A stretch of 64,000 nt of DNA, from assembly GCF_006459125.1 (NCBI RefSeq), contig NZ_CP041070.1:1736001-1800000 (forward strand). Direction: 5' to 3'. A model generated the notes under the pieces. The model made no database searches, had not been told where the DNA came from, and worked only from the letters and a program-made list of their open reading frames with translations. Each line of letters begins with the position of its first letter. Position 1 is the stretch's first letter. The translations under genes and the position numbers were made by a program. The DNA is from Halarcobacter anaerophilus. GTDB lineage: Bacteria > Campylobacterota > Campylobacteria > Campylobacterales > Arcobacteraceae. Shown piece after piece: positions 47,783 to 56,001 of this stretch.

Positions 47783-49435
47783 ATGAAATTAGAAAAATTT
47801 ATTTATGAAATAATTCAAAGCCCGAAAAAATCTCTTTTAGTATATATTATAACTTTAGTTCTTTTTATTTTAGGCGTTGCAACTTTCCCTACAAAAATAG
47901 TAAAAGCCAAAATGCTTCCAAGTAAAGACTCAGATACTTTTTCTGTATATGTTGATTTAAAAGACGGCTCTTCAAAAGAGCAGACAAAAGAAGTTACCTC
48001 ATGTATCTCAAAAAAATTGATTATCAAAGATTTAGTTACCGATGTTTCAGTTTTTATAGGAGAAGGTCACCCTTTGGATTTTGCAGCTTTGGTAAAACAA
48101 AGTGCCTTAAAAGACAAGCAGTCTCAAGCTGAAATTATGGTAAATATAAAAAAAGAGGCAAACAGAGATATAAGCAGTTATAATTTTGTAAGCTCTATTA
48201 GGGAGGAACTTCAAGAATGCTCTAATTATGATGCAAATATCAAGCTAATAGAACTTCCTGCTGGACCTCCCGTTCTTGCTTCTATTGTTGCAGAGATATA
48301 TGGAGGAGACTCTTTTGAAAGCAGACGCGAATTTGCATATAAAGTAGAAAAGGTTTTAAAAGAGCAAAAAAGTTTAGTAGATGTCGATGTAATGGCAGAA
48401 GATAGTTATAATAAATATGAGATTATTTTGGATAATAACAAAATTATAAAAAGCGGATTATCTTTAGACCAAGTAAAAAATATTATCTATATTGCATATG
48501 AAGGTGTTGTATTATCAGTCGTAAATGAAAAAGATTCACAAAGCCAAGTGCCTATTTTCCTAAGACTTGACGATCAAAGAGTCTTCGATTCAAATAAAAA
48601 AGAGGAGATTTTAAACAAACTCTCAACTTTGAAATTGATTAATAAAAACGGTTTTACTATTCCTCTTACTGAATTAGTAGAAATAAAAAAAATAAAAAAA
48701 GAACCGACTCTAACTTCAAAAGATTTAAATCCTATGATTAATGTTATTGCAGAAACAGACAAAGATAGTCAAATCTATCCTCTTCTTAGTGCAAGAAACG
48801 AATTCTTAAATAATTTTGATTCTAAGTACGAAGTTAGCAAATCAAACCTTTTGAATCTTGAATTTACTGATAAAATATCAGGAGAAAAGTTTAAACTTGT
48901 ATGGGACGGTGAACTAAAAGTTACTATTGATACTTTTATTGATTTGGGTACGGCTTTTATTATAGCTATGGTTTTAATCTTTTTTCTTATGGTTGTATAT
49001 TATAAAAGTTTTGCTATTTCAGGGGGAATTGTTTTATCAAGTTTCGTATCAATAATAGGAGTTATTTTTGCCCATATTATAATGGATTTAATAACTACGG
49101 ATACCTTTTATTTGACAGCTACTTCCTTAATAGGATTTATAGGTCTTATAGGTATAAATTCAAGGAATTCTACGCTTATTATAGATTTTACAAAACAGTT
49201 AGTTCAAGAAAAAGGATTAACAATAAATGAAGCCATTGCAAAAGCAACGGCAACAAGATCAAAACCTATTATTTTAACCGTGCTTACTATGGTTTTTGCT
49301 TCTTCTCTTTTAGCTACGGATGCGGTTTTTGGAGGACTTGGAGTTGCTTTAATAGGTGGAACATTAATCTCTTACGTAGTATCAATGTTTTTTGTACCTG
49401 TTATTATAAGAAATCAAATAAGAAAAATTCTTTAA
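47783..49435 (+). CDS. RND efflux permease, C-terminal half
   Basis: 550 residues matching the second half of an RND pump: helix 7 at the start (LLVYIITLVLFILGVATFP), the second porter loop and helices 8-12. The helix-10 motif reads IGINSRNSTLIIDF where AcrB has the key Lys in SAKNAILIVEF; here Arg takes its place. The end (GGTLISYVVSMFFVPVIIR) is normal. It would pair with the N-terminal half. The two halves join at 1,064 residues if the stop were read through, a normal family size. Confidence 0.85.
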   Translation: MKLEKFIYEIIQSPKKSLLVYIITLVLFILGVATFPTKIVKAKMLPSKDSDTFSVYVDLKDGSSKEQTKEVTSCISKKLIIKDLVTDVSVFIGEGHPLDFAALVKQSALKDKQSQAEIMVNIKKEANRDISSYNFVSSIREELQECSNYDANIKLIELPAGPPVLASIVAEIYGGDSFESRREFAYKVEKVLKEQKSLVDVDVMAEDSYNKYEIILDNNKIIKSGLSLDQVKNIIYIAYEGVVLSVVNEKDSQSQVPIFLRLDDQRVFDSNKKEEILNKLSTLKLINKNGFTIPLTELVEIKKIKKEPTLTSKDLNPMINVIAETDKDSQIYPLLSARNEFLNNFDSKYEVSKSNLLNLEFTDKISGEKFKLVWDGELKVTIDTFIDLGTAFIIAMVLIFFLMVVYYKSFAISGGIVLSSFVSIIGVIFAHIIMDLITTDTFYLTATSLIGFIGLIGINSRNSTLIIDFTKQLVQEKGLTINEAIAKATATRSKPIILTVLTMVFASSLLATDAVFGGLGVALIGGTLISYVVSMFFVPVIIRNQIRKIL

Positions 49436-49459
49436 AAGTTACCTTCTAAGGTAACCTTT
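49434..49459. terminator. Convergent terminator between the RND gene and the GNAT gene
   Basis: A GTTACCTT/AAGGTAAC stem (49438-49445 with 49448-49455) with a tight loop, flanked by AAA and TTT that can add pairs after one mismatch. It spans the convergent stops. Confidence 0.65.
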
Positions 49460-49919
49460 AAAGGTCATAAACCATTGCTATTTCTTCACATACTGGGAAA
49501 TATTTGCATCTAATACAATCAGCCCAGATTTTATGTTCGGGAATCTTCTCTTTTTCAATTTCATAAAACCCTAAACTCTCAAAAAAACCTTTTTGATAAG
49601 TTAAAGATAAAATCTGTTGTAATCCCAGTTTTCTACCCTCTTTGATACAGGCTTCTACAAGTTTTTTACCGAGTTTCAGCCCTCTATACTCTTTTGATAT
49701 AATAAGACTTCTAACCTCTGATAGTCTGATTGAATGAATATGAAGTGCAGTAAAACCTGCTATTTTACCATCTACTTCAACAACAGTATAAGATCTTATA
49801 GTATTTGCCATTTCATCTTCTGTTCTAAGAAGAATAATACCTTTGTCAACCTCTTCTTGAACAAGCTCTTGCATAGCCTTTATATGTGTTACATCAGGCT
49901 TAAAAAATTTAATTTCCAA
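49458..49919 (-). CDS. GNAT acetyltransferase, ArgA/ArgO-like
   Basis: 153 residues from TTG 49919, chosen because AGGA lies 7 bases upstream and the family opening (KFFKPDVTHIKAMQELV) follows. It has the acetyl-CoA site RSLIISKEYRGLKLGKKLVEACIKEG and the strand GLQQILSLTYQKGFFESLGFYEI. Similarity is to the amino-acid N-acetyltransferase group that starts arginine synthesis. Four Cys (CIRCKYFPVC) near the end could bind a metal. The start overlaps the end of engB by 11 bases. Confidence 0.75.
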   Translation of the reverse strand: MEIKFFKPDVTHIKAMQELVQEEVDKGIILLRTEDEMANTIRSYTVVEVDGKIAGFTALHIHSIRLSEVRSLIISKEYRGLKLGKKLVEACIKEGRKLGLQQILSLTYQKGFFESLGFYEIEKEKIPEHKIWADCIRCKYFPVCEEIAMVYDL

Positions 49920-50511
49920 AAAGATATCCTGTAATCGCACTTTGTAATTGATCAACACCTCTTTTTTTGAGGTTTGAAATAAATATACCCTTAGGGTACT
50001 CTCTTTTTAACTTTTGCAAATCATTCTGCTTTAATTTATCAATTTTCGTAAAAGCATGAATAATGATTTGATCTCCTCTTTTAATTGATTCTAAAAATTC
50101 ATCAACGTTTTTATCTATATCCAAAGTCGGATGCCTTGCATCAATTAAATGAACAAAAATCTGCAAAGAGGGTCTTTGCTCTAAATATCCCGTTAAATTC
50201 TTATTCCACTCTTTTTTTAAACTTTTTGAAACCTTTGCATAACCGAAACCGGGAAGATCTACAAATCTTGCATACATATAAGGTAACTCTTCGTTTTGAG
50301 TTTTAAACTTTATATCAAAATAGTTTATCAACTGGGTTTTCCCGGGAGTTGATGAAGATTTTGCCAAACCTTTTCTATTTGTTAAAGTATTTAACAAAGA
50401 AGATTTTCCTACATTACTTCTTCCCAAAAAAGCAACTTCGGCTTTATCTGGACTAGGAGAGTCTATAATACTTTGGGCAGAAGTTAAAAAATTTGCTTCA
50501 ACTATTTTCAT
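49909..50511 (-). CDS. engB: Ribosome biogenesis GTPase EngB (YihA/YsxC)
   Basis: 200 residues with the small GTPase motifs: G1 GRSNVGKSS (residues 31-39), G3 DLPGFGYA, and G4 TKID. The switch region KSSSTPGKTQLINYF is that of EngB. It takes part in assembly of the large ribosomal subunit. It overlaps lptA by 4 bases (ATGA) and is inside the long envelope operon. Confidence 0.95.
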   Translation of the reverse strand: MKIVEANFLTSAQSIIDSPSPDKAEVAFLGRSNVGKSSLLNTLTNRKGLAKSSSTPGKTQLINYFDIKFKTQNEELPYMYARFVDLPGFGYAKVSKSLKKEWNKNLTGYLEQRPSLQIFVHLIDARHPTLDIDKNVDEFLESIKRGDQIIIHAFTKIDKLKQNDLQKLKREYPKGIFISNLKKRGVDQLQSAITGYLFGN

Positions 50512-50996
50512 TCTTTTTTAGATCCGCTTTCTATATTAATAATAAATCTAACAGGTTTATCCTCTTTACCCACAACTCTGGCATTTCCACTTAATTGGTT
50601 GATAAATATTTTTTCACCCATTAATTCTCTTTGTTCAACTTCTTCTTTTATATATCCATTACCAATAACAGTATACTCTTGTTTTTTTGGATTATAGATT
50701 ACTTTATCGCCTTTTCCTTTATAGATTTTTCCGTTAGAGTGAATTTCAAAATCTACTTTTCCCGTTGCAACATATTTAAGAGGCTCTTTAGCTTTACCCT
50801 TGCTCTTAGGAGGCATAAATATCTCCAACTTCTGCGAATTTAATTTATCCAAACTTTTTCGTAACTTTACATTACCCGTAAATACGGTTAAACCTGTTGC
50901 ATCATTTGTCTCAAAATGACTTGAATCTATTATCAGTTTTTCTGTTGCGGCAAAAAGCATTGAAGTTAGTGCTAAAATAGCAAATAAAAATTTCAT
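50508..50996 (-). CDS. lptA: LPS transport periplasmic protein LptA
   Basis: 162 residues: signal peptide (about 1-17), then the OstA/LptA beta-jellyroll (FETNDATGLTVFTGNVKLRKSLDKLNSQKLEIFM, and GKGDKVIYNPKKQEYTVIGNGYIKE). Bridges LPS from LptC to LptD across the periplasm. It lies 4 bases after lptC and overlaps engB. Confidence 0.88.
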   Translation of the reverse strand: MKFLFAILALTSMLFAATEKLIIDSSHFETNDATGLTVFTGNVKLRKSLDKLNSQKLEIFMPPKSKGKAKEPLKYVATGKVDFEIHSNGKIYKGKGDKVIYNPKKQEYTVIGNGYIKEEVEQRELMGEKIFINQLSGNARVVGKEDKPVRFIINIESGSKKE

Positions 50997-51000
50997 ATTA

Positions 51001-51537
51001 TTATTTTCCTTTTTTTTCTATTTCTATTTCAAAATGAGTATTTAAAGCCTTCATATAATACTTATTCAAATCTAAGTAAATATGTTCACCTTTTAAAGAG
51101 TTATCAAAATATGTTCCGTCAAAAGGCAGAGTATTTGTGGCAATTTTTGTTTTGGCATTATACAATAATTCATCAGTATTTAAAGATAAATAATCATTTC
51201 TTGTAAATTTCACATCATTTAAAAATTTAAAATCATCTCCTCTTTTTATTATCAAATCGGCTAAAAGATTATCTGCAATCTCTTTATTGTTTTTATCCAT
51301 GCTTTTTGACATTAAAGAGCCGTCATACATAACATCTCTATCTTCATATCTAATAGCTTTTTTGGCAAAAATTATTCTATTCATACTTTCAGTATCCAAA
51401 GTATACATAGTAGAATCAACAAAAATCAATAAAGGACTATCTTTATCTTTTTTATCGTTTGGATTCTCCTCTAAAGGAATAAAATAACTTCCCACAGATA
51501 AAACAAATAATAAAAAAACGAAAACTCTTATAACCAT
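51001..51537 (-). CDS. lptC: LPS export protein LptC
   Basis: 178 residues with one N-terminal transmembrane helix (about 4-20) and a periplasmic beta-jellyroll (FAKKAIRYEDRDVMYDGSLMSKSMD, then LTRNDYLSLNTDELLYNAKTK-like strands). It takes LPS from LptBFG and hands it to LptA. It overlaps kdsC by 10 bases, just upstream of lptA. Sequence similarity in this family is low, so position and fold pattern carry weight. Confidence 0.8.
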   Translation of the reverse strand: MVIRVFVFLLFVLSVGSYFIPLEENPNDKKDKDSPLLIFVDSTMYTLDTESMNRIIFAKKAIRYEDRDVMYDGSLMSKSMDKNNKEIADNLLADLIIKRGDDFKFLNDVKFTRNDYLSLNTDELLYNAKTKIATNTLPFDGTYFDNSLKGEHIYLDLNKYYMKALNTHFEIEIEKKGK

Positions 51538-52025
51538 GATTTAATAAATTCCTCTTCCAAACCGTCTTCTTTTATAATATACTCTATCATTTCCCGTACT
51601 GCACCTTTGCCGCCGGGATTTTTACATACGATATTTACAATCTCTTTTATATATTTTGAACCGGAAGCGGGACAAAAAGACAATCCTGCTTTTTTCAACA
51701 TCTTATAATCATTTAAATCATCACCTATTACGGCAACTTGATTCCAAGAGATATTCTCTTTTTTTAAAATATTTTCAAGAACATGATCTTTATTATCAAC
51801 GCCTTGAAAAAGAAAATTGATTTTCAACTCTTTTGCTCTTCTTTCAACAATTAAAGAGTTTCTTCCTGTAATAATTGCCGCTTTTTTACCAAGCTTTTTA
51901 GTCCAAGTAGCAACTGCCAAACCGTCTGCTACATCAAAAGTTTTAAGCTCATCACCGTTGCTTGTGTATGTTATCCCGCCGTTGGTTAAGGTACCGTCAA
52001 CATCAAGAACAATAAGTTCAATCAT
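51528..52025 (-). CDS. kdsC: KDO-8-phosphate phosphatase KdsC
   Basis: 165 residues of the HAD family, small type without a cap domain: LDVDGTLTNG (Asp nucleophile pair), AIITGRNS, the Lys region and VIGDDLNDYKMLKKAG. The GVxNKDHVL segment (here GVDNKDHVL) is typical for KdsC. It makes KDO for LPS inner core, matching the neighbouring lptC and lptA genes. Confidence 0.93.
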   Translation of the reverse strand: MIELIVLDVDGTLTNGGITYTSNGDELKTFDVADGLAVATWTKKLGKKAAIITGRNSLIVERRAKELKINFLFQGVDNKDHVLENILKKENISWNQVAVIGDDLNDYKMLKKAGLSFCPASGSKYIKEIVNIVCKNPGGKGAVREMIEYIIKEDGLEEEFIKSWL

Positions 52026-52597
52026 AATACACCTTTTGTACTAGGAACTCCAAGTTTTTCATTTATAACCATAGCTCTTCTTAATGCTACTGCAAAAGCT
52101 TTAAAACTAGCTTCTAATATATGGTGTTTATTTCTTCCTCTTTCATTTATAATATGCGCCGTAAGTCCTGAATTCATAACCAAAGCATGAAAAAATTCTT
52201 CGGCTAGTTCAACATCAAACTCCCCTACTTTTCCGCTGATATTTACTTCATACACTAAAAATGGTCTATTTGACAAATCCAAAGCACAGGTAGTTGCAGC
52301 TTCATCCATCACAACGGTTGCATTTCCGTATCTTTCGACATTTTTTATAGGAAAGATTTCATCTTTTAACGCTTTTCCCAAAACTATTCCGCAATCTTCC
52401 ACACTATGATGAGCATCTATATGAAGATCTCCTTTACAGGTTAATTCAATATCAACTCCACTGTGTTTTGACAAAGCCTCCAACATATGATCGAAAAACC
52501 CTACTCCAGTATCAATTTTCGAATTACCTGAACCTTTAATATCTACTTTACAACTAATATCGGTCTCTTTTGTTTTTCTATTTAATTCAGTCATCAA
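52022..52597 (-). CDS. hisB: Imidazoleglycerol-phosphate dehydratase HisB
   Basis: 191 residues, monofunctional. Two His-rich metal motifs of the family are seen: HIDAHHSVEDCGIVLGKAL and the second block NKHHILEASFKAFAVALRRA, plus GVGFFDHMLEALSKHSG. Catalyses the sixth step of histidine synthesis. It is separated from any other his gene here and lies between rlpA and kdsC, as it does in Campylobacter genomes. Confidence 0.96.
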   Translation of the reverse strand: MMTELNRKTKETDISCKVDIKGSGNSKIDTGVGFFDHMLEALSKHSGVDIELTCKGDLHIDAHHSVEDCGIVLGKALKDEIFPIKNVERYGNATVVMDEAATTCALDLSNRPFLVYEVNISGKVGEFDVELAEEFFHALVMNSGLTAHIINERGRNKHHILEASFKAFAVALRRAMVINEKLGVPSTKGVL

Positions 52598-52602
52598 TTT
52601 TC

Positions 52603-53415
52603 CTATTCGGCAATAATCATTGCACTACTTAAGCCGTTTGACTCTTTAAAGTCTGTAGCCTCTTCTTGAGATCTAAAACCTGCAACCCATACACGGTTAA
52701 TAGGTTCATCTAAATAAATACCCTCTTTTATTACGACATTATATCTATCTTCAAGTATCATTTCAAATTTTCTTTTAGTAATTTTTGCACCCTCTAATCT
52801 TCTAAAGGCTCCCACTTGAACATAATACTTACCGACTGTTGCCGTTTCAGCTTTTTCTTGTTTTGTTTTTGCAATTTTTGCATGGAAACCAAGAACCGTA
52901 ACTTTAACATTTGCAGTTCCTCTTCCTACCATATTTACTTCATGGGCTGCTTTATTTGATAAATCTATAATTCTTCCCGATACGAAAGGTCCTCTATCGT
53001 TTATTCTAACAATAGTTGATTTTCCGTTATCCAGGTTATCAACTCTAACCATCGTATTCATAGGTAGAGTCTTATGTGCGGCAGTCATACCGTACATATT
53101 ATAAATTTCGCCGTTTGAAGTTCTTTTTGCATGAAAATTAGGTCCGTACCAAGAAGCAATTCCTCTTTGCACATCACCAACTTTTGCCAAAGTCGGATAA
53201 TACCATTTGCCTGCAATTTGATAGGGTCGCATAGTTGCTCTATACATAGCTTTTGAATTTTTTATTTTTTGCTGGGGAATATCTTTATATGTTTTACTGC
53301 CCCAGAAGCCGTTTGAAGAACCGCTCCAAGTTGATTTTTGAGAACATCCGGTGAAAAAAATCAAAGAAGAGATAAAAAGAGTCGTAGTACTTAATCTATA
53401 TTTATCTAATAACAA
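52603..53415 (-). CDS. rlpA: RlpA-family lipoprotein with SPOR domain
   Basis: 270 residues. Lipobox FTGC (about residue 24), a double-psi beta-barrel (GIASWYGPNFHAKRTSNGEIYNMYG, then VRINDRGPFVSGRIIDLS with the catalytic Asp) and a C-terminal SPOR domain (YYVQVGAFRRLEGAKITK) that binds bare glycan strands. In some bacteria RlpA is a lytic transglycosylase at the septum. Overlaps the MltD-like gene by 14 bases. Confidence 0.92.
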   Translation of the reverse strand: MLLDKYRLSTTTLFISSLIFFTGCSQKSTWSGSSNGFWGSKTYKDIPQQKIKNSKAMYRATMRPYQIAGKWYYPTLAKVGDVQRGIASWYGPNFHAKRTSNGEIYNMYGMTAAHKTLPMNTMVRVDNLDNGKSTIVRINDRGPFVSGRIIDLSNKAAHEVNMVGRGTANVKVTVLGFHAKIAKTKQEKAETATVGKYYVQVGAFRRLEGAKITKRKFEMILEDRYNVVIKEGIYLDEPINRVWVAGFRSQEEATDFKESNGLSSAMIIAE

Positions 53416-54805
53416 TACTATCTCCTATTTTTAAAAGCGTTGTTTTTAACTTATTATCTCTCATAAGTTTTTTTACGTCTACTTTATATTTCTTTGCAAT
53501 AGAGTATAAAGAATCTCCGTTTTTAACTATATAATTTTTAGTTCTTTTTCTATCATCAAAAAGTGTAAAATTTATTTTTCCTATCATATCATTGGGAATA
53601 GGCAGTTCTATTTTTTGTCTTAATGCCAATCTTGTAGTTTTTAGATGGTTATACTCTTTTATTAACTTCAAAGGAACTTTATATTTTCTTGAAATACCGT
53701 ACAGAGTATCTCCGCTTTTAACCACGTGAATTGCAAATTTTGTATCTTTTATCGAAGCACTGTTTTTATTAAACAATGTAAGTTTATCATATGGAATATT
53801 TATCGTATAATATTTTTTTGTAGGTGGAATTATCGACTGTTTTATATGTTTGTTAAGATTTAATAAATCATCATAAGACATATCTATTGCTTTTGCTATA
53901 TTTTTAAGATGTAATCCACCTTTTACGGGAACTGTTGCTATAGTTTTTGAGATTCCCATATTAAGAAGATGAGAGTTTTCATCAATTTTGATAAAATTTT
54001 GTGAATTTAACATCCCGAACGATATGATTTTTCTTATATATCTTCTGCTTTCTTGAGGAAGATATTGTCTTCCTACTTTGGGTTGAACTCTTAATAAATA
54101 CTCTAATTCAGGTCTTATTCCCAATTTTTGAACTTCTTTATATACTGCTCTTAAATTTTTAAATCTAGTTCTTCTTTTTTGATAATCATAAATAACTTTT
54201 CTATACTCTTTAATTTTTTTATCTGATTTTAGTTTAGGATTTTTTTGAATATATAAATCCAAGCTTGCTCTTGTTAAAGCTTCAACAACTCTACCTTCAC
54301 CGCAGTTATATGCAATTGCAGCTAAATACCATTTTCCGAATCTTTTATGAAGAGCTTTTAAATATTTTGTTGCGGCAACTGTTGATTTAACCAAATCCAT
54401 TCTTTCATCAACATAGATATTACTGTTTAATCCGTATCTTTTTCCTGTTTCATACATAAATTGCCAAAGTCCTGTTGCTTTTGCATTAGATCTTGCATCT
54501 ATCGTGAAATAAGATTCAGCCATTGCCATATAAATAAATGAAGTTGGAATTCCCTCTTCTCTTAATATCTCTTTTATTCGAGGAAGAAAGATTGATGCCT
54601 CTTCAAACTTTTTAATATAATGTTCCATACTAGCTTGATTTTGTAACTTTTCATAAATCTCTTGTAGTTTGTAATCTGTAATAAAAGAGGGATTTATATC
54701 TAAATCTTCTAAAATATGAACATCTCTTTGCGTAAAATTAGCACCTGTAAGTGTTGCATGTAAATAAGCAGAAAAAATCAAAAATGAAAATAAAAATTTT
54801 TTCAA
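53402..54805 (-). CDS. MltD-like lytic transglycosylase with LysM repeats
   Basis: 467 residues: signal peptide (about 1-17), an SLT domain (about 70-200) with the catalytic Glu in MAMAESYFTIDARSNAKATGLWQFM, the second motif YNCGEGRV, and two C-terminal LysM repeats (HVVKSGDTLYGISRKYKVPL and YIVKNGDSLYSIAKKYKVD). It cleaves peptidoglycan in the periplasm. It precedes rlpA in an operon with another glycan enzyme. Confidence 0.92.
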   Translation of the reverse strand: MKKFLFSFLIFSAYLHATLTGANFTQRDVHILEDLDINPSFITDYKLQEIYEKLQNQASMEHYIKKFEEASIFLPRIKEILREEGIPTSFIYMAMAESYFTIDARSNAKATGLWQFMYETGKRYGLNSNIYVDERMDLVKSTVAATKYLKALHKRFGKWYLAAIAYNCGEGRVVEALTRASLDLYIQKNPKLKSDKKIKEYRKVIYDYQKRRTRFKNLRAVYKEVQKLGIRPELEYLLRVQPKVGRQYLPQESRRYIRKIISFGMLNSQNFIKIDENSHLLNMGISKTIATVPVKGGLHLKNIAKAIDMSYDDLLNLNKHIKQSIIPPTKKYYTINIPYDKLTLFNKNSASIKDTKFAIHVVKSGDTLYGISRKYKVPLKLIKEYNHLKTTRLALRQKIELPIPNDMIGKINFTLFDDRKRTKNYIVKNGDSLYSIAKKYKVDVKKLMRDNKLKTTLLKIGDSIVIR

Positions 54806-54841
54806 ATTATATCCTATTCTTTAAAATAGGAAATATTTTAT

Positions 54842-55630
54842 CTAAATAATTTTAGAAAACTGCTTAAATAGGGTTTTTGCATTATTTGTAGTAAGGTTTT
54901 CAACCTCTTCTCTACTCATATTTAAAAGTTCAGATATTTTATCTGCAACTAAATTAGTATAATAAGGTTCATTTCTTGTTCCCCTATAAGGATGAGGAGT
55001 TAAATAAGGAGCATCTGTTTCAATTATTAGTTTCTCTTTGGGAATTTTAGGCAGTATTTCAACTAATTTTTTTGCATTTTTAAAAGTTAATACTCCGCCT
55101 ATTCCAAAATAGAAGTTATGTTCCCATAAGGGTAGGAGATGTTCACTTGCATTAAAACAGTGAAGAACACCGCCTACTTCTTTTGCATTACTGTTTATTA
55201 AAATTTCTCTTGAATCGTTTGAAGCCTCTCTTATATGAACAATTAAAGGTTTGTTAACTTTTTTAGCAAACTCTATTTGTGCTTCAAAAACCTCTTTTTG
55301 TTTTTTTACTACTGCTTCTTTTTCTTCTTTGTCTTCAGGAAGTCTGAAATAGTCTAATCCACATTCACCCACGGCTATGCACTTAGGATGATTTATATAC
55401 TCTTGCATAACTTTTTCATCATATTTTTCTATATCGTAAGGGTGGATTCCTACAGCAAAAAATATTTCGTCATATTTTTCCGCTAGTTTTATAGCTTGGG
55501 GAAGATCTTTAAAATCCGCTCCGGGGATTAAAAAACCTTTGACTTTGTTTTCAAGGGCATGTTTTATAACATTGTCAATATCATCGTAATATTGTTCGTT
55601 GTCCAAATGGCAGTGAGTATCTATAATTAT
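54842..55630 (-). CDS. tatD: TatD-family metal-dependent hydrolase, probable ATA start
   Basis: 262 residues if started at ATA 55630. The family metal ligands are all visible: DTHCH (here just after the start), GECGLDYF, HIREAS, LHCFNAS and ETDAPYLTPHPYRG. Known members have 3'-5' DNA exonuclease activity. The first in-frame ATG, GTG or TTG codon is TTG 55606, but it lies after the HxH motif and would remove it. Between a stop upstream and that TTG the only near-start codons are ATC, ATA, ATT and ATA. AAGG lies 8 bases before ATA 55630, and that ATA overlaps the TAA of the previous gene as ATAA, resembling a normal ATGA coupling. Starting there gives MIIDTHCHL, the usual family opening. Confidence 0.85.
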   Translation of the reverse strand: MIIDTHCHLDNEQYYDDIDNVIKHALENKVKGFLIPGADFKDLPQAIKLAEKYDEIFFAVGIHPYDIEKYDEKVMQEYINHPKCIAVGECGLDYFRLPEDKEEKEAVVKKQKEVFEAQIEFAKKVNKPLIVHIREASNDSREILINSNAKEVGGVLHCFNASEHLLPLWEHNFYFGIGGVLTFKNAKKLVEILPKIPKEKLIIETDAPYLTPHPYRGTRNEPYYTNLVADKISELLNMSREEVENLTTNNAKTLFKQFSKII

Positions 55631-55932
55631 GATAAAAACCTTTTTTCGATTAGATTTAACAGCTCATTTATATCTGCTAGGTCAGCAGATTTTATCCAAG
55701 CATCTATTCCAAAGTTTTTGAAAGCATCATAATCGCTGTCATCTTCGATAATAGCAATTGTTGCAAATTTTTCAGAACAAGCATCATGCTTATTTTCTTC
55801 AAAATCAAATATTGAGTTAATATCCAAAATTGCTACATCTGCACCTGATGTTTCTCCACTTTGAAAGTGTTCTACCGTATGCTTTGAATCAATTAATGAA
55901 TTATCCACATTACAAAAAGTTACTATCTTCAT
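55627..55932 (-). CDS. Unknown small protein with receiver-like pattern
   Basis: 101 residues with alternating strands and helices: MKIVTFCNVDNSLIDSKHTVEHF, ADVAILDINSIFDFEEN, FATIAIIEDDSDYDAFKNFGIDAWIKSADLADINELLNLI. This order looks like a small Rossmann-like or degenerate receiver domain, with Asp-rich loops. No family can be named with assurance. It overlaps tatD by 4 bases and follows hslU by about 70. Confidence 0.45.
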   Translation of the reverse strand: MKIVTFCNVDNSLIDSKHTVEHFQSGETSGADVAILDINSIFDFEENKHDACSEKFATIAIIEDDSDYDAFKNFGIDAWIKSADLADINELLNLIEKRFLS

Positions 55933-56001
55933 TATTCTCTCCTGACTTATTTAACAAATTCTATCTAAAAAAAATTAATAACAGATTTAAACTATCATTA
56001 A

